Positions 1-8,075 of a DNA stretch of 20,573 bases are shown piece by piece. The DNA is from Deltaproteobacteria bacterium RIFCSPHIGHO2_02_FULL_40_11 (GTDB lineage Bacteria > Bdellovibrionota > JACOXK01 > 2-02-FULL-40-11). The notes beneath the pieces were generated by a model that was given only the letters and a program-made list of their open reading frames with translations, made no database searches and was not told the origin of the DNA. The DNA lies in contig MGRI01000081.1 in assembly GCA_001798105.1 (NCBI GenBank), positions 4,774-25,346 of the forward strand, written 5' to 3'. How positions within the stretch are numbered: position 1 is the stretch's first letter; each line of letters opens with the position of its first letter. The position numbers and the translations under genes are program-made.

Positions 1-2
1 AT

Positions 3-1418
3 AAAATTATTGATTTAAAACCAAAGGCCGTCCATCGCCCTGAAACACAACGCTGGCATTGGCCAAGTTCACGCTTTGTGGGCGGGGTCGGTGCATTGCT
101 TGCCGTTGTTTTAAGTGTTGTGATTTGGTTTAGAAATATGCCGCAAAAAGGACCTGCAGATTCTTCAGTTGAGGATTTTCCGACTTCAGATCTACCGGTT
201 GTAGATCCCAAGCTCAAAGAGCTTTCGGAAACATTTCAACAATATCATGTTTATTTGTATCAGGGCGAGCTTGAAGAAAAAGCCGGAAATCTCCAGGCTG
301 CAATGGCCTTGTATCGAAAGGCCATCCAGTCGAAAGCCAGCGATTTAAAAGCGCAAATTCGCTTAACAGCTTTACAGTTACACCTGGAGAAAGATTTTGA
401 AAAGGTGCGTCTCGATTTTCTTAAAATTTTATCGGAACAAGATATTCAAACCATTGAAGTGTGTGAAATTAATAATTATTTAGGGCTGATTGAGCTTCAG
501 AAAGAAAAATATGCGGCTGCACGAATTTATTTTGAAAGGGCCATTCAAAAACAAGCTGGCTTTGCGCCCGCTCATTTTAATTTGGGGTATGCCTATTTCT
601 TTTTAAAACAGTATTACAATGCCAGACGTCACTTTGACCAAGCGGTGGAATTGCAACCCAATATGCCCAGTATTTATTTGTATTTGGGAAGAACGTTGCA
701 GAAGCTCGATAAAAATGTTGAAGCGATTCGAGAATATGAAAATGCAAATCGTATTAATCCCAATTTGCATTTACCTTATTTATATTTAAGCCTTTTATAT
801 TTTAACCTCGGGAAGCGTGAGCAATCTTTTCAATATTTAAAACAAATGATTCGTTTGGATCCAGATTACACGCGTCATATTTATCAAGATGCAAAGTACT
901 ATCAAGAGCCCTTAAGTTACGATTTTATTTTAAAAACGTACGCCATTATTTTAAAAGAAAAAAAGCAAGATGCGGGTGTGGTGAGTGGTCTGGGGCTTTT
1001 GTATTTTTTAAGTGGTCAAAAACAAGAAGGGATCAATTTGGTTAAAAAATCGCTGAAGCTCAATGATCAAGATGCCGTTACCCATACCATTTATGGATAT
1101 ATGCTTCAACAGATGGGGGACTTAGAGGGAGCCATGCAGCATTTAAAAACGGCGCTTCGGCATGAATATCAAAATAGTTTAACGCATGTTTTGCTTTCTG
1201 AAATTTATATTCGCCTGGGGCAGTATCAAGAAGCGGTAGAGCATTGCAGAAAAGTTTTTAGTTATGATCCCTATTATGTGCGTGCCTATGAGGTTTTGGG
1301 TAGAAGCCTGGTTCAGCTCGATCGGGTTTCAGAGGCGGTAAAGGCGTTTACCAAAGCCTTGGAATACGACCCCAATTATATGCCTGCAAAAAAAATGTTA
1401 CTCATGTACTCGCAATAA
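3..1418 (+). CDS. Membrane-anchored TPR protein (5' end outside window)
   Basis: The reading frame is open to the left edge of the window, so the gene is cut there; no ATG occurs in frame before the GTG at 78, and that GTG falls just before a membrane segment, so the true start is probably upstream. A basic, tryptophan-containing stretch (RWHWPSSRF) precedes one transmembrane helix (about codons 78-130, GVGALLAVVLSVVIWF). The rest is a chain of roughly ten tetratricopeptide repeats with typical signatures such as AHFNLGYAYFFLKQYYNARRHFDQAV and YEVLGRSLVQLDRVSEAVKAFTKAL, ending without any other domain. TPR superhelices bind partner proteins; the anchor and charge pattern suggest an N-terminus in the cytoplasm and TPRs in the periplasm. 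The partner is unknown. It ends one base before purD, so it is probably the head of the same transcription unit. Family call is firm; function is not. Confidence 0.85.
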   Translation, partial: KIIDLKPKAVHRPETQRWHWPSSRFVGGVGALLAVVLSVVIWFRNMPQKGPADSSVEDFPTSDLPVVDPKLKELSETFQQYHVYLYQGELEEKAGNLQAAMALYRKAIQSKASDLKAQIRLTALQLHLEKDFEKVRLDFLKILSEQDIQTIEVCEINNYLGLIELQKEKYAAARIYFERAIQKQAGFAPAHFNLGYAYFFLKQYYNARRHFDQAVELQPNMPSIYLYLGRTLQKLDKNVEAIREYENANRINPNLHLPYLYLSLLYFNLGKREQSFQYLKQMIRLDPDYTRHIYQDAKYYQEPLSYDFILKTYAIILKEKKQDAGVVSGLGLLYFLSGQKQEGINLVKKSLKLNDQDAVTHTIYGYMLQQMGDLEGAMQHLKTALRHEYQNSLTHVLLSEIYIRLGQYQEAVEHCRKVFSYDPYYVRAYEVLGRSLVQLDRVSEAVKAFTKALEYDPNYMPAKKMLLMYSQ

Positions 1419-1419
1419 A

Positions 1420-2700
1420 ATGAAAGTACTTGTTTTAGGAAGTGGTGGTCGTGAACATGCCCTGTGTTGGAAAATAGCGCAAAGCAAAAAAGGTGTGCAG
1501 GTTTTTTGTGCCCCCGGGAATGGCGGAACAGCGCAAATCGCTACCTCTATCGACTTAGATATTTTAAATCCAAAACAAGTCATTCAGTTTGTAAAAGAAA
1601 ATAAAATTGATTGGACGATTGTCGGACCAGAAGCGCCGTTGGCAAGTGGTATTGTAGATGCCTTTGAAGCAGAAAATCTTAAAATTTTTGGTCCCAATCG
1701 AAAGGCTTCTCAATTAGAAGCGAGTAAGGTCTTTTCCAAAAAACTACTTCAGAAGTATAAAATTTCAACGGCATCGGCGCAGTTTTTTACAGATCCTCAA
1801 CTTGCGAAAGCTTATTTGAAAACAAAAAACATCTATCCCATTGTGATGAAGGCAGATGGATTGGCGCAAGGGAAGGGCGTTCATATTTGTCAGTCAAAAC
1901 AGGAAGCCTTCCAGGCTCTCGAAGACTTCATGGTGATCAAAAAGTTTGGAGATGCGGGATCTGAAATTGTGATTGAAGATTTTTTGGATGGCGAAGAGGT
2001 TTCTTTCTTAGGATTTACAGATGGGCATACGTTTTTACCCATGCCGGCTGCGCAGGATCATAAAAGGGCTTTCGATAACGATCAGGGAGAAAATACAGGG
2101 GGAATGGGTGCTTATGCGCCCGTTCCTTGGTTTGATTTGGTCTGGCAAGAAAAAATTCAATCTCAAATTACGAAACCGCTTTTAGAAGCTTTCAAAAAAG
2201 AAGATATTCATTATCGAGGAATTCTCTATATTGGACTTTTAATTTCAAAGAATATTCCCTATGTTTTAGAATTTAATGTTCGGTTTGGAGATCCAGAAGC
2301 GCAAGTGCTCTTATTAAAGTTAAAAACAGATTTTATGGATATTGTGGAATGGACGCACGCAGGCCATTTATCTGATCTTAAAATTGATTGGGATCCGAGC
2401 CCCACTGTGGGCGTTGTTATGGCCTCAGGTGGCTATCCTGGAAGGTATGAAAAAGGATTTGAAATTTTTGGGTTAGAGACAATCGAAGCAAAAAAAGATG
2501 TCATTGTTTTTCAAGCAGGGAGCATGTTAAAAGGAGATAAGCTTGTCACCCATGGGGGGCGGGTTTTATGTGTAACGGCGAAAGCAAAAACATATGAAGA
2601 AGCCATTCAAAAAGCGTATCAAACGGTTCAAAAAATTAAGTTTCAAAACATGCAATACAGATCAGATATAGGATATCGTTTATGGCAAAACAAAAAGTAG
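1420..2700 (+). CDS. purD: Phosphoribosylamine--glycine ligase (GAR synthetase)
   Basis: Catalyses the ATP-dependent joining of glycine to 5-phosphoribosylamine, the second step of de novo purine synthesis, in the cytoplasm. At 426 residues it has the normal family length. The N-terminal dinucleotide-binding-like fold starts with GSGGREHAL (residues 7-15). The ATP-grasp core follows, with MKADGLAQGKGV (from residue 143) and the metal-binding strand EFNVRFGDPEAQ (from residue 284). The C-terminal domain (GVVMASGGYPG, THGGRVL) is complete. The ATG lies one base after the stop of the TPR gene, and the 3' end overlaps purE by 19 bases, so translation is probably coupled. No oddities seen. Confidence 0.97.
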   Translation: MKVLVLGSGGREHALCWKIAQSKKGVQVFCAPGNGGTAQIATSIDLDILNPKQVIQFVKENKIDWTIVGPEAPLASGIVDAFEAENLKIFGPNRKASQLEASKVFSKKLLQKYKISTASAQFFTDPQLAKAYLKTKNIYPIVMKADGLAQGKGVHICQSKQEAFQALEDFMVIKKFGDAGSEIVIEDFLDGEEVSFLGFTDGHTFLPMPAAQDHKRAFDNDQGENTGGMGAYAPVPWFDLVWQEKIQSQITKPLLEAFKKEDIHYRGILYIGLLISKNIPYVLEFNVRFGDPEAQVLLLKLKTDFMDIVEWTHAGHLSDLKIDWDPSPTVGVVMASGGYPGRYEKGFEIFGLETIEAKKDVIVFQAGSMLKGDKLVTHGGRVLCVTAKAKTYEEAIQKAYQTVQKIKFQNMQYRSDIGYRLWQNKK

Positions 2701-3179
2701 CGGTTTTAGTGGGAAGTGATTCCGACTTAGATGTGATTCGGCATACAGAAAGCGTATTCAAAACCTTTCAGGTGCCGTATGAAATCCATATTTTTTCTGC
2801 GCATCGAACGCCTCAAAAAACATTAGATTTTGCCCAAAAGGCAAAAGATCGAGGCTTTCAAGTGATTATTGCAGCTGCGGGCATGTCTGCCCATTTGGCA
2901 GGCGTGGTTGCAGCCCATACCACCTTACCTGTGATTGGGGTTCCCTTAGAAGGAAAGTTGGAAGGGTTAGATGCGCTTTTATCAACCGTTCAAATGCCAA
3001 AAGGTATTCCCGTGGCGACGGTGGCGCTTGGCAAAACCGGCGCACATAATGCTGCTCTTTTAGCCATTGAAATTTTGGCACTTTCAAACCACGCATTAGA
3101 TGTAAAATTAAAAAACCATCGCAAAAAAATGACAAAAGAAGTTTTAGAAAAAGACAAACGGTTACAAAAACGAAAATGA
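2682..3179 (+). CDS. purE: N5-carboxyaminoimidazole ribonucleotide mutase (class I PurE)
   Basis: Converts N5-CAIR to CAIR in purine synthesis. The protein shows the PurE nucleotide-binding loop GSDSD (residues 11-15), the catalytic histidine motif SAHRTP (His41), and the conserved block ALLSTVQMPKGIPVATVALGKTGA. These match class I (bacterial mutase), not the class II carboxylase, so a PurK partner is expected elsewhere; none is in the window. The 165-residue length is normal, with a lysine-rich tail beyond the core. The start lies inside the end of purD (19-base overlap) and the stop overlaps tsaC as ATGA. Purine genes purD and purE are thus co-transcribed. Confidence 0.96.
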   Translation: MAKQKVAVLVGSDSDLDVIRHTESVFKTFQVPYEIHIFSAHRTPQKTLDFAQKAKDRGFQVIIAAAGMSAHLAGVVAAHTTLPVIGVPLEGKLEGLDALLSTVQMPKGIPVATVALGKTGAHNAALLAIEILALSNHALDVKLKNHRKKMTKEVLEKDKRLQKRK

Positions 3180-3790
3180 GCACGAATTTTGAACCAGTGA
3201 TTCAAGCGTTGGAAAGCGGGGGCATCATTGCTTACCCCACGGAAACTGTGTATGGCCTGGGGTGCGATCCTTTTCAGCGGACTTCCATTGAAAAAATTTT
3301 TGAATTAAAACAAAGGCCCTTGGCGCAAACTCCTTTAATTTTAATTCCAGATGTAGGATGGCTTGAAAAATTATGTAAAAATATTGATCCTCTGACCGCA
3401 AAATTGGTTGACCATTTTTGGCCAGGACCGCTTACCCTGATTTTTCAGGCTTCTAAAGAGATGCCGCCTTGGCTGATTCGAGACGATGAAACGTTGGCGG
3501 TTCGACATTCTTCCCATCCGTGGGTAGAGGTTTTTATGAAGGCGTATCAAAAACCGCTGATTTCAACGAGTGCCAATTTGTCGGGGCAGGAACCTTCGCT
3601 TACGATTGAATCTGTGAAACAGGTCTTTGGAGATAAAGTGGATCTGTACATTGATGGGGGAGAACTCCGCCAAAATAAAAGTTCTTCGATTGTTATGATC
3701 CAAGAGGGAAAGTTGAAAGTGCTTCGCCCAGGCGGCGTGAGTGTAAATGAAATAAATCAGGTATTATATGGTGAGCGTTCATCCTTTTAA
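3176..3790 (+). CDS. tsaC: L-threonylcarbamoyladenylate synthase (TsaC/Sua5/YrdC family)
   Basis: Makes threonylcarbamoyl-AMP from threonine, bicarbonate and ATP, the first step of the universal t6A37 tRNA modification. The YrdC fold is recognised by AYPTETVYGLGCDPF (residues 19-33), the K-x-R motif (Lys45, Arg47 in FELKQRPL), FWPGPLTLIF, and the S-x-N motif in STSAN (residues 130-134). At 204 residues it is the short TsaC type without the extra Sua5 C-terminal domain. The start overlaps the purE stop (ATGA) and its own 3' end overlaps the next gene by 23 bases. Placement behind purine genes looks like operon packing and not a pathway link. Confidence 0.93.
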   Translation: MSTNFEPVIQALESGGIIAYPTETVYGLGCDPFQRTSIEKIFELKQRPLAQTPLILIPDVGWLEKLCKNIDPLTAKLVDHFWPGPLTLIFQASKEMPPWLIRDDETLAVRHSSHPWVEVFMKAYQKPLISTSANLSGQEPSLTIESVKQVFGDKVDLYIDGGELRQNKSSSIVMIQEGKLKVLRPGGVSVNEINQVLYGERSSF

Positions 3791-4985
3791 AGCCCTTCAT
3801 TATCATCCGAAACATGTGACTTTAAAAAAAGTCTGTGTGCCGCCCTATGATGTGATTTCAAACGACGAGAAGAAAAAATTTTTAAAACAAAGTCCTTATA
3901 ATTTTTCAAGAATTATCTTGGGAAAAGATAAAACAGGCTACAAGACAGCTTCACGCCGGTTTCAATCGTGGCAAGATAGGCATATTTTAATTCAAGATGA
4001 AAAAGAGGGATTTTATTTTTGGGAACAGACATTTTTGTTTCAAGGTAAAAAAGTTGTCAGATCTGGACTCATGTGTGGTGTGTCTTTACATGATTTTTTT
4101 AAAGGGGGAATTCGCCCGCATGAAAACACATTTGAAGCTCCAAAATCAGATCGCATGGAAATTTTAAAGGCCTGTCAGGCCAATTTAACCCCTATTTTTA
4201 TGATGTATGATGATCCTAAAAAGGTTATTGAAAAAAAGATTCTTCCCAGGCTTGAAAGTCCTGTGCTTCGCATGACAGATGCTTTTGGCGTCAAGCATCG
4301 CATTTGGAAAATTGAAGCGCTAGATCAAAAACAGGAGATCCAAAAAGTTTTATCTCAAAAGAATTTATATATTTTAGATGGGCATCATCGGTTTGCGACG
4401 GCTTTAAAGTATTATACGCAGCATAAAAAACAAAATTCTGCGCATGCTGTTATGAGTTTTATTACCAATCTTTGTTCACCCGGGCTGAAAGTATATGCGA
4501 TTGATCGCATTTTACCTTTTGACCAAGATTTTTCAAAAGGAGCCTATCTTAAAAAATTGCAAAACGAGTTTAAAATTCAACAATCCAAAAAAAGGGTTCA
4601 ACCTGGAATTCGAAAATGGGTCATCCGTTTTTCAAAAGATCCCATTTTTTATGTTTTAAAACCTAAAAATTTAAAAAAAATAATGGCTTCAATTTCAAAC
4701 CCCAAAGTGATACGAGATTTAGATGTTGCAATCCTTCATGAGAAAATTATTCCATCTAAGATTCAATCAAACTTAAAATATTTAAGAGGGATGCCGGAAT
4801 ATCGAAAGCGACTGTTTAAAGAGGTCTCTCGGGGACAGCATTCAGCCATTTGGATGTGTGCGGCACCTAATTTAAAGCAATTGAAAGCAGTGTCCGATGC
4901 CGCATTAGTGATGCCTGCGAAAAGTACTTATTTTTATCCAAAGCTACTCTCTGGCCTTTTAATTCGCCCATTTAATGAAGTTTGA
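3768..4985 (+). CDS. DUF1015 family protein (SerK-like)
   Basis: A 405-residue protein of the DUF1015 family. Visible family marks are the N-terminal block HPFKALHYHPKHV...CVPPYDVIS, the HENTFEAPKSDR stretch, and the highly conserved ILDGHHRFATAL (Asp204-Gly-His-His-Arg208). Archaeal members include a free-serine kinase (SerK), and the fold resembles ParB/sulfiredoxin nucleotide-binding domains, so a small-molecule kinase activity is possible; for this bacterial protein that is inference. The ATG at 3768 is followed directly by an in-frame GTG. It is the last gene of the purD-purE-tsaC run, and its end overlaps the convergent gene on the other strand by 14 bases. Confidence 0.85.
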   Translation: MVSVHPFKALHYHPKHVTLKKVCVPPYDVISNDEKKKFLKQSPYNFSRIILGKDKTGYKTASRRFQSWQDRHILIQDEKEGFYFWEQTFLFQGKKVVRSGLMCGVSLHDFFKGGIRPHENTFEAPKSDRMEILKACQANLTPIFMMYDDPKKVIEKKILPRLESPVLRMTDAFGVKHRIWKIEALDQKQEIQKVLSQKNLYILDGHHRFATALKYYTQHKKQNSAHAVMSFITNLCSPGLKVYAIDRILPFDQDFSKGAYLKKLQNEFKIQQSKKRVQPGIRKWVIRFSKDPIFYVLKPKNLKKIMASISNPKVIRDLDVAILHEKIIPSKIQSNLKYLRGMPEYRKRLFKEVSRGQHSAIWMCAAPNLKQLKAVSDAALVMPAKSTYFYPKLLSGLLIRPFNEV

Positions 4986-5736
4986 TCGATATCCCAAAGA
5001 TCACAGATTTTTCGCCCACGCGATTTAAGTTATTGCTATTAATGATGTGAAAATTCATGGAATCATTAATTTTTGTTTTCAGTGCACCATCAATTTTTTG
5101 AAGAAGCATGTCATAATGAACTTGGCTTTTGACATTGGGTGTCAATCCCTGTTCTAGGAACAAACTGGGAGCTTGATCTTGCGTATTATAAGCCAGGTGA
5201 ATGGAATCGATCACAAGATTTTGAATTTCAAGTTTGGGTTCAAGGGGATGGGGTTCAACATTCATGGCGATGGATCTTTCACCTTCTGAAATGCGAAGAT
5301 TTTTTGTAATGTCTTTGGCATGTTCAGCCAATTGTAAAATGCGATCGAATGCAGAGCCTTCCAATGCTTCTTGGGCACGTTCTTTCAGTTGATCGCGAAT
5401 ATTTGTAATAACAATATCAGACACATTTTTACTAAAAGCTTCGATGAGTTCATATTCGCGTTGTTGATTGCTGAGGCCATGTCCTGGGAGAACGCCCAGT
5501 GTTAAAAGTTTAAAGCGTTCATTTTCCCTGCGAAGAGATTCGCGAAACTGTGGGTTGTGAAGCGTGTTCATTAAGACCGCAATCGGGGTTTCGGGTTGTT
5601 TGCTCCCGGGAGGAACCGCTGTAAAGGCCGCATCGCCTTGATATTGTGCCTGGGCCTGGATGGATCCTTGAAACAAAAATACAACACAGAGGACAATCAT
5701 CCCCAAAAAACTACCTATATATACGGACTTCTTCAT
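4972..5736 (-). CDS. Exported protein of unknown function (possible outer-membrane type)
   Basis: I do not recognise this family. The 254-residue product has a clear signal peptide: MKKS, then hydrophobic residues 7-22, with likely cleavage after AQA (residue 30). The middle is charged and helical (REYELIEAFSKNVSDIVITNIRDQLKERAQEAL). The last ~90 residues alternate polar and hydrophobic residues in strand-like fashion and end FGISIKLH, so a periplasmic or outer-membrane location is plausible. A TATAAA box lies about 20 bases before the ATG, and the leader between them can pair GGGG with CCCC across the weak ribosome site and also contains a short out-of-frame ATG. Segments resemble the next gene (6065-6766), suggesting paralogy. 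The 3' end overlaps the DUF1015 gene by 14 bases tail to tail. Confidence 0.7.
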   Translation of the reverse strand: MKKSVYIGSFLGMIVLCVVFLFQGSIQAQAQYQGDAAFTAVPPGSKQPETPIAVLMNTLHNPQFRESLRRENERFKLLTLGVLPGHGLSNQQREYELIEAFSKNVSDIVITNIRDQLKERAQEALEGSAFDRILQLAEHAKDITKNLRISEGERSIAMNVEPHPLEPKLEIQNLVIDSIHLAYNTQDQAPSLFLEQGLTPNVKSQVHYDMLLQKIDGALKTKINDSMNFHIINSNNLNRVGEKSVIFGISIKLH

Positions 5737-6064
5737 CGTAATGGGGCATTCACCCCTACCTTTATAAATTGCAAGGAACGCGCCAGATCCAAGGCAGCAA
5801 GGGCCTTGTAAATACTTAAAATGACTTAGGAAATAAGGTTAAAAAGAGATGAGAACTTCATGAAATACCCATAGATGCACACAAAGTAATCACTTTATGT
5901 GGGCATGCGTGAAAAACAAAAAATAATGAAATAATTCAGGTACTTAGCATGTATTTAAGGGCTATACGTTTTGATTGTCCTAAACATCTTTTTTTAGGCA
6001 CGCTTCTATGTAGATTGACGGGCACTGGATTTGTGTAAGCTTCAGAACCGGCAGGTCAGTTGGG
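5737..6064. other. Intergenic region, no gene seen
   Basis: These 328 bases separate two minus-strand genes. I see no convincing open frame, tRNA or known riboswitch. The part near 5737-5790 (minus strand) holds a TATAAA -10-like box for the downstream gene. At 5878-5901 there is an inverted repeat: five pairs (AAAGT/ACTTT) around the loop aatc, one mismatch, then four more pairs. It lacks a following T-run, so an operator or processed RNA hairpin is more likely than a terminator. A weaker hairpin, CCTAAA/TTTAGG, lies at 5979-5998. Confidence 0.5.
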
Positions 6065-6766
6065 TTAGAAAAAGTTGTATTTAATTTCCATCAAAAAGCG
6101 GTGATCTTTGGCATTTTCAAAAGAATAAATATTTTCAAGTTTAAAAACAAAATCTTGATTGAGGGCTTTTTCAAAATTAGCACCCATGGTTTTTTCTTCT
6201 GTTTGATACGAAAGGTTGGTTTCAATTTGGCTTCCCATCATGTTTTCAATCGACAAAATGGGTTTTACATAAGATGTTCCAACATTTAATTTAGGGCTGA
6301 GATGGTTCGATGCGCGGTCGTCAGATTCAACGGTTAATGTAGGGGGTGCTTTTGGGGTTTTGTTGGCAGCTTGAGTACTTGGAAGAAGTGCCATTTTGAG
6401 ATTATCTTTAAAATAATCGCGTACAACGTCTATAATATTGTTCATGGTTTCTTTGCCTTTTTCTGTGTCTGTGTGTTCTGCTTGTAGACCAGATGACATG
6501 GAAAGGTTTTTAAGCTCTAGGTTATTGTGTAAACGTAAATTTGTAGAGAGTGTAGAGGGGTGATAAGGCCGAAAGACATTTTGATATAAGAGTTCAATGT
6601 GGGTACGGTTTATCTCCGATTTTTGAGCAAAATTTGTAATATTGAGGGCTTTAGACTTTGCCTGTAAAGGCGCACTCATACAAAAACACAAGGCGATAAT
6701 GCTTAAAAATATGTGTTTTTGATTTTTCATGATACAGCCTGAAATAGAATGCAAGACCGGTGCCAT
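6065..6766 (-). CDS. Exported protein of unknown function, phenylalanine-terminated
   Basis: No family recognised. The product (233 residues from this start) carries a signal sequence, KNQKHIFLSIIALCFCMSAPLQA, and ends in a run of alternating residues closing with Phe (FLMEIKYNFF), the usual signature of an outer-membrane beta-barrel C-terminus. The ATG at 6766 is chosen because GAGGGG sits six bases upstream; an ATG at 6730 gives a cleaner signal peptide (221 residues) and is the alternative, since a good promoter at 6781-6810 would start the RNA almost at the GAGGGG. A longer TTG-initiated frame reaching 6874 would cover that promoter and is unlikely. The C-terminal half resembles the gene at 4972-5736. 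Confidence 0.65.
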   Translation of the reverse strand: MAPVLHSISGCIMKNQKHIFLSIIALCFCMSAPLQAKSKALNITNFAQKSEINRTHIELLYQNVFRPYHPSTLSTNLRLHNNLELKNLSMSSGLQAEHTDTEKGKETMNNIIDVVRDYFKDNLKMALLPSTQAANKTPKAPPTLTVESDDRASNHLSPKLNVGTSYVKPILSIENMMGSQIETNLSYQTEEKTMGANFEKALNQDFVFKLENIYSFENAKDHRFLMEIKYNFF

Positions 6767-6780
6767 TTTTTCCCCTCTCA

Positions 6781-6810
6781 AGTATAGTTTAAGTGCCTTA
6801 AATGATTCAA
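6781..6810 (-). promoter_or_regulatory. Sigma-70-like promoter for the exported-protein gene
   Basis: On the minus strand, TTGAAT (6805-6810) and TATACT (6781-6786) are separated by 18 bases. Each differs from the consensus by only one or two bases. The predicted RNA start is near 6774, leaving a very short leader to the ATG at 6766 or about 45 bases to the ATG at 6730. Confidence 0.5.
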
Positions 6811-6916
6811 GAATTTTAATTACGTTTTTCCCATTTGAGGCCAAATTTTCATAAATATTGCCAATTTTTGTCAAAGTGTCACTCTAAAGGGGGTATCGGT
6901 AGCGGACGCATATTTC

Positions 6917-7246
6917 TTAAGCATTGGGGTCAGACCCCGATGCATAAAGTTTGAGCTTTATATCTTTGAGGTGAACGCCAAAAGACGTTTTAATTTTGTC
7001 GATCAGTTGGGGTTTTATAAATTGGAGTTGGGTCATCCATGTTGATTGAGACACCTCAAGGGTGAGGAGACCATTTTTAAGGTGTTTGGGACTACATTTT
7101 TTGGCCAGTTGGGGTCCAACAATGGTTTCCCAGTGTGTCCAAATTTTGTATTCCTGAAGCTTGGTATCCCATCCACGTTGCTTTAAAAATTGTTCCAAAA
7201 AAGAATCAATCGAAACGGGGATACTTTTAAGAGGCCTTCTTTTCAT
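6917..7246 (-). CDS. dciA: DciA-like protein (DUF721), replicative helicase loader
   Basis: A small basic protein of the DUF721 family, known as DciA, which helps load the replicative helicase DnaB in bacteria that lack DnaC/DnaI. The family pattern is visible: a K/R-rich N-terminus, then W..IVGPQLAKKCSPKHLKNGLLTLEVSQSTWMTQLQFIKPQLIDKIK. The ATG at 7246 is preferred (109 residues, overlapping the rpoZ end by 20 bases); a TTG at 7279 would add eleven residues. The final residues ASGSDPNA and the region of the stop are encoded by a short palindrome (6921-6943), so the natural C-terminus may have been replaced by a repeat insertion. It is probably co-transcribed with rpoZ. Confidence 0.8.
   Translation of the reverse strand: MKRRPLKSIPVSIDSFLEQFLKQRGWDTKLQEYKIWTHWETIVGPQLAKKCSPKHLKNGLLTLEVSQSTWMTQLQFIKPQLIDKIKTSFGVHLKDIKLKLYASGSDPNA
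6921..6943. repeat. Palindromic repeat at the 3' end of dciA
   Basis: A near-perfect dyad centred on base 6932: GCAT (6921-6924) pairs with ATGC (6940-6943), T6925 faces G6939, and GGGGTC (6926-6931) pairs with GACCCC (6933-6938). On the minus strand it encodes the last residues of DciA. There is no T-run on either side, so it is not a typical terminator. The GGGGTC-A-GACCCC core has the look of a dispersed repeat. Confidence 0.6.
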
Positions 7247-7436
7247 TTTCTTCTGTGAAATAAACTTCGCCGGCTGCAATTTCTCGAAGTGCCAAGACTG
7301 CAGGTTTATTTTCTACCTCGTCAATGAGGGATTGTGCCCCTTTGAGCAATTGTCTTGTTCGTTCAGCAGCCAAAATAACGAGTGAAAAACGATTATCAAC
7401 TTGAGTTAAACAATCTTCAACCGTAACGCGTGCCAT
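7227..7436 (-). CDS. rpoZ: RNA polymerase omega subunit
   Basis: A 69-residue protein with the omega-family pattern: MARVTVEDCLTQVDNRFSLVILAAERTRQL, followed by NKPAVLALREIAAGEV. Omega binds the beta' subunit, aids RNA polymerase assembly and is part of a ppGpp site in many bacteria. The start is well supported by GGAGGT five bases before the ATG. The 3' end overlaps the dciA start. The divergent lptE gene lies about 100 bases away, so this gap must hold both promoters; none is strong enough to call. Confidence 0.93.
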   Translation of the reverse strand: MARVTVEDCLTQVDNRFSLVILAAERTRQLLKGAQSLIDEVENKPAVLALREIAAGEVYFTEENEKKAS

Positions 7437-7538
7437 AGTGTACCTCCGAGGTTTCTTTTATCAAAGCGTTCTTAGAAAAGCAACCTTTCATAAATCAAAG
7501 ATTGCGATGGGTCCCTTTCGTATGGTAGGTTTTTGCAT

Positions 7539-8072
7539 ATGAAACGTCGGCTCTTTTGTATTTCAATGCTTGGTTTCTTTTTCATGCAGTGCAGCTACCA
7601 TTTTTATGCCGTTAAAGATGAACTTCCAGGCGGTGTTCGAAAAGTTGCTATTCCAACCTTTGAAAATAATACACATGAAGCTGGCATTGAAACGGTTTTT
7701 ACGTCTGCATTACGTACGGAATTTTATAAAAGTAAAACCATTCAAGTTGTGGAAAAAGAAGCAGCGGATGGGATTATTATTGGGCGTATTCGATCCATTG
7801 GATTTCAGCCTACAGCGCATTCTGAAAGAACCTTTGGGGGGCGAGACACCAAGATCTTGGCCTTGGAGTATGATGTAAATGTTTCTGCAGAAATCACATT
7901 GATTCGAAGATCGGATCAGAAAGTTGTTTGGACGCGCACATTAAGTGATGCCAGGCGGTATCAATCGACAGAAGACCTACTGCAAAATGAAACACGTCAA
8001 AGGGAAGCGTATGCAAAAGTGGCCGCTTATTTAATGGAACAAGCCCACGATACCCTGTTTGAAGATTTTTAA
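7539..8072 (+). CDS. lptE: LPS-assembly lipoprotein LptE
   Basis: LptE plugs the LptD outer-membrane channel that delivers lipopolysaccharide to the cell surface. The 177-residue protein matches the family: CSYHF right after the signal peptide, ELPGGVRKVAIPTFENNTHEAGIETVFTSALRTEF, then a beta strand-rich body (ALEYDVNVSAEITL) and a helical end. The ATG at 7539 is chosen with GGTAGG upstream; a TTG six bases earlier is possible. Cys18 is the likely lipidation site, but the residue before it is Gln (FMQC), not the usual Gly/Ala/Ser. It lies three bases before holA, a common gene pair in Gram-negative bacteria, and supports an LPS-bearing outer membrane. Confidence 0.85.
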   Translation: MKRRLFCISMLGFFFMQCSYHFYAVKDELPGGVRKVAIPTFENNTHEAGIETVFTSALRTEFYKSKTIQVVEKEAADGIIIGRIRSIGFQPTAHSERTFGGRDTKILALEYDVNVSAEITLIRRSDQKVVWTRTLSDARRYQSTEDLLQNETRQREAYAKVAAYLMEQAHDTLFEDF

Positions 8073-8075
8073 TCC

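Noticed and set aside
5979..5998. CCTAAA/TTTAGG hairpin as a terminator
   Set aside because: Weak A-T stem, T-run is in the loop and not behind the stem, and no gene end lies just before it in the right direction.
6767..6874. N-terminal extension of the exported protein to a TTG at 6874
   Set aside because: It would cover a good promoter (TTGAAT-18-TATACT) and place 48 residues before a normal signal peptide.
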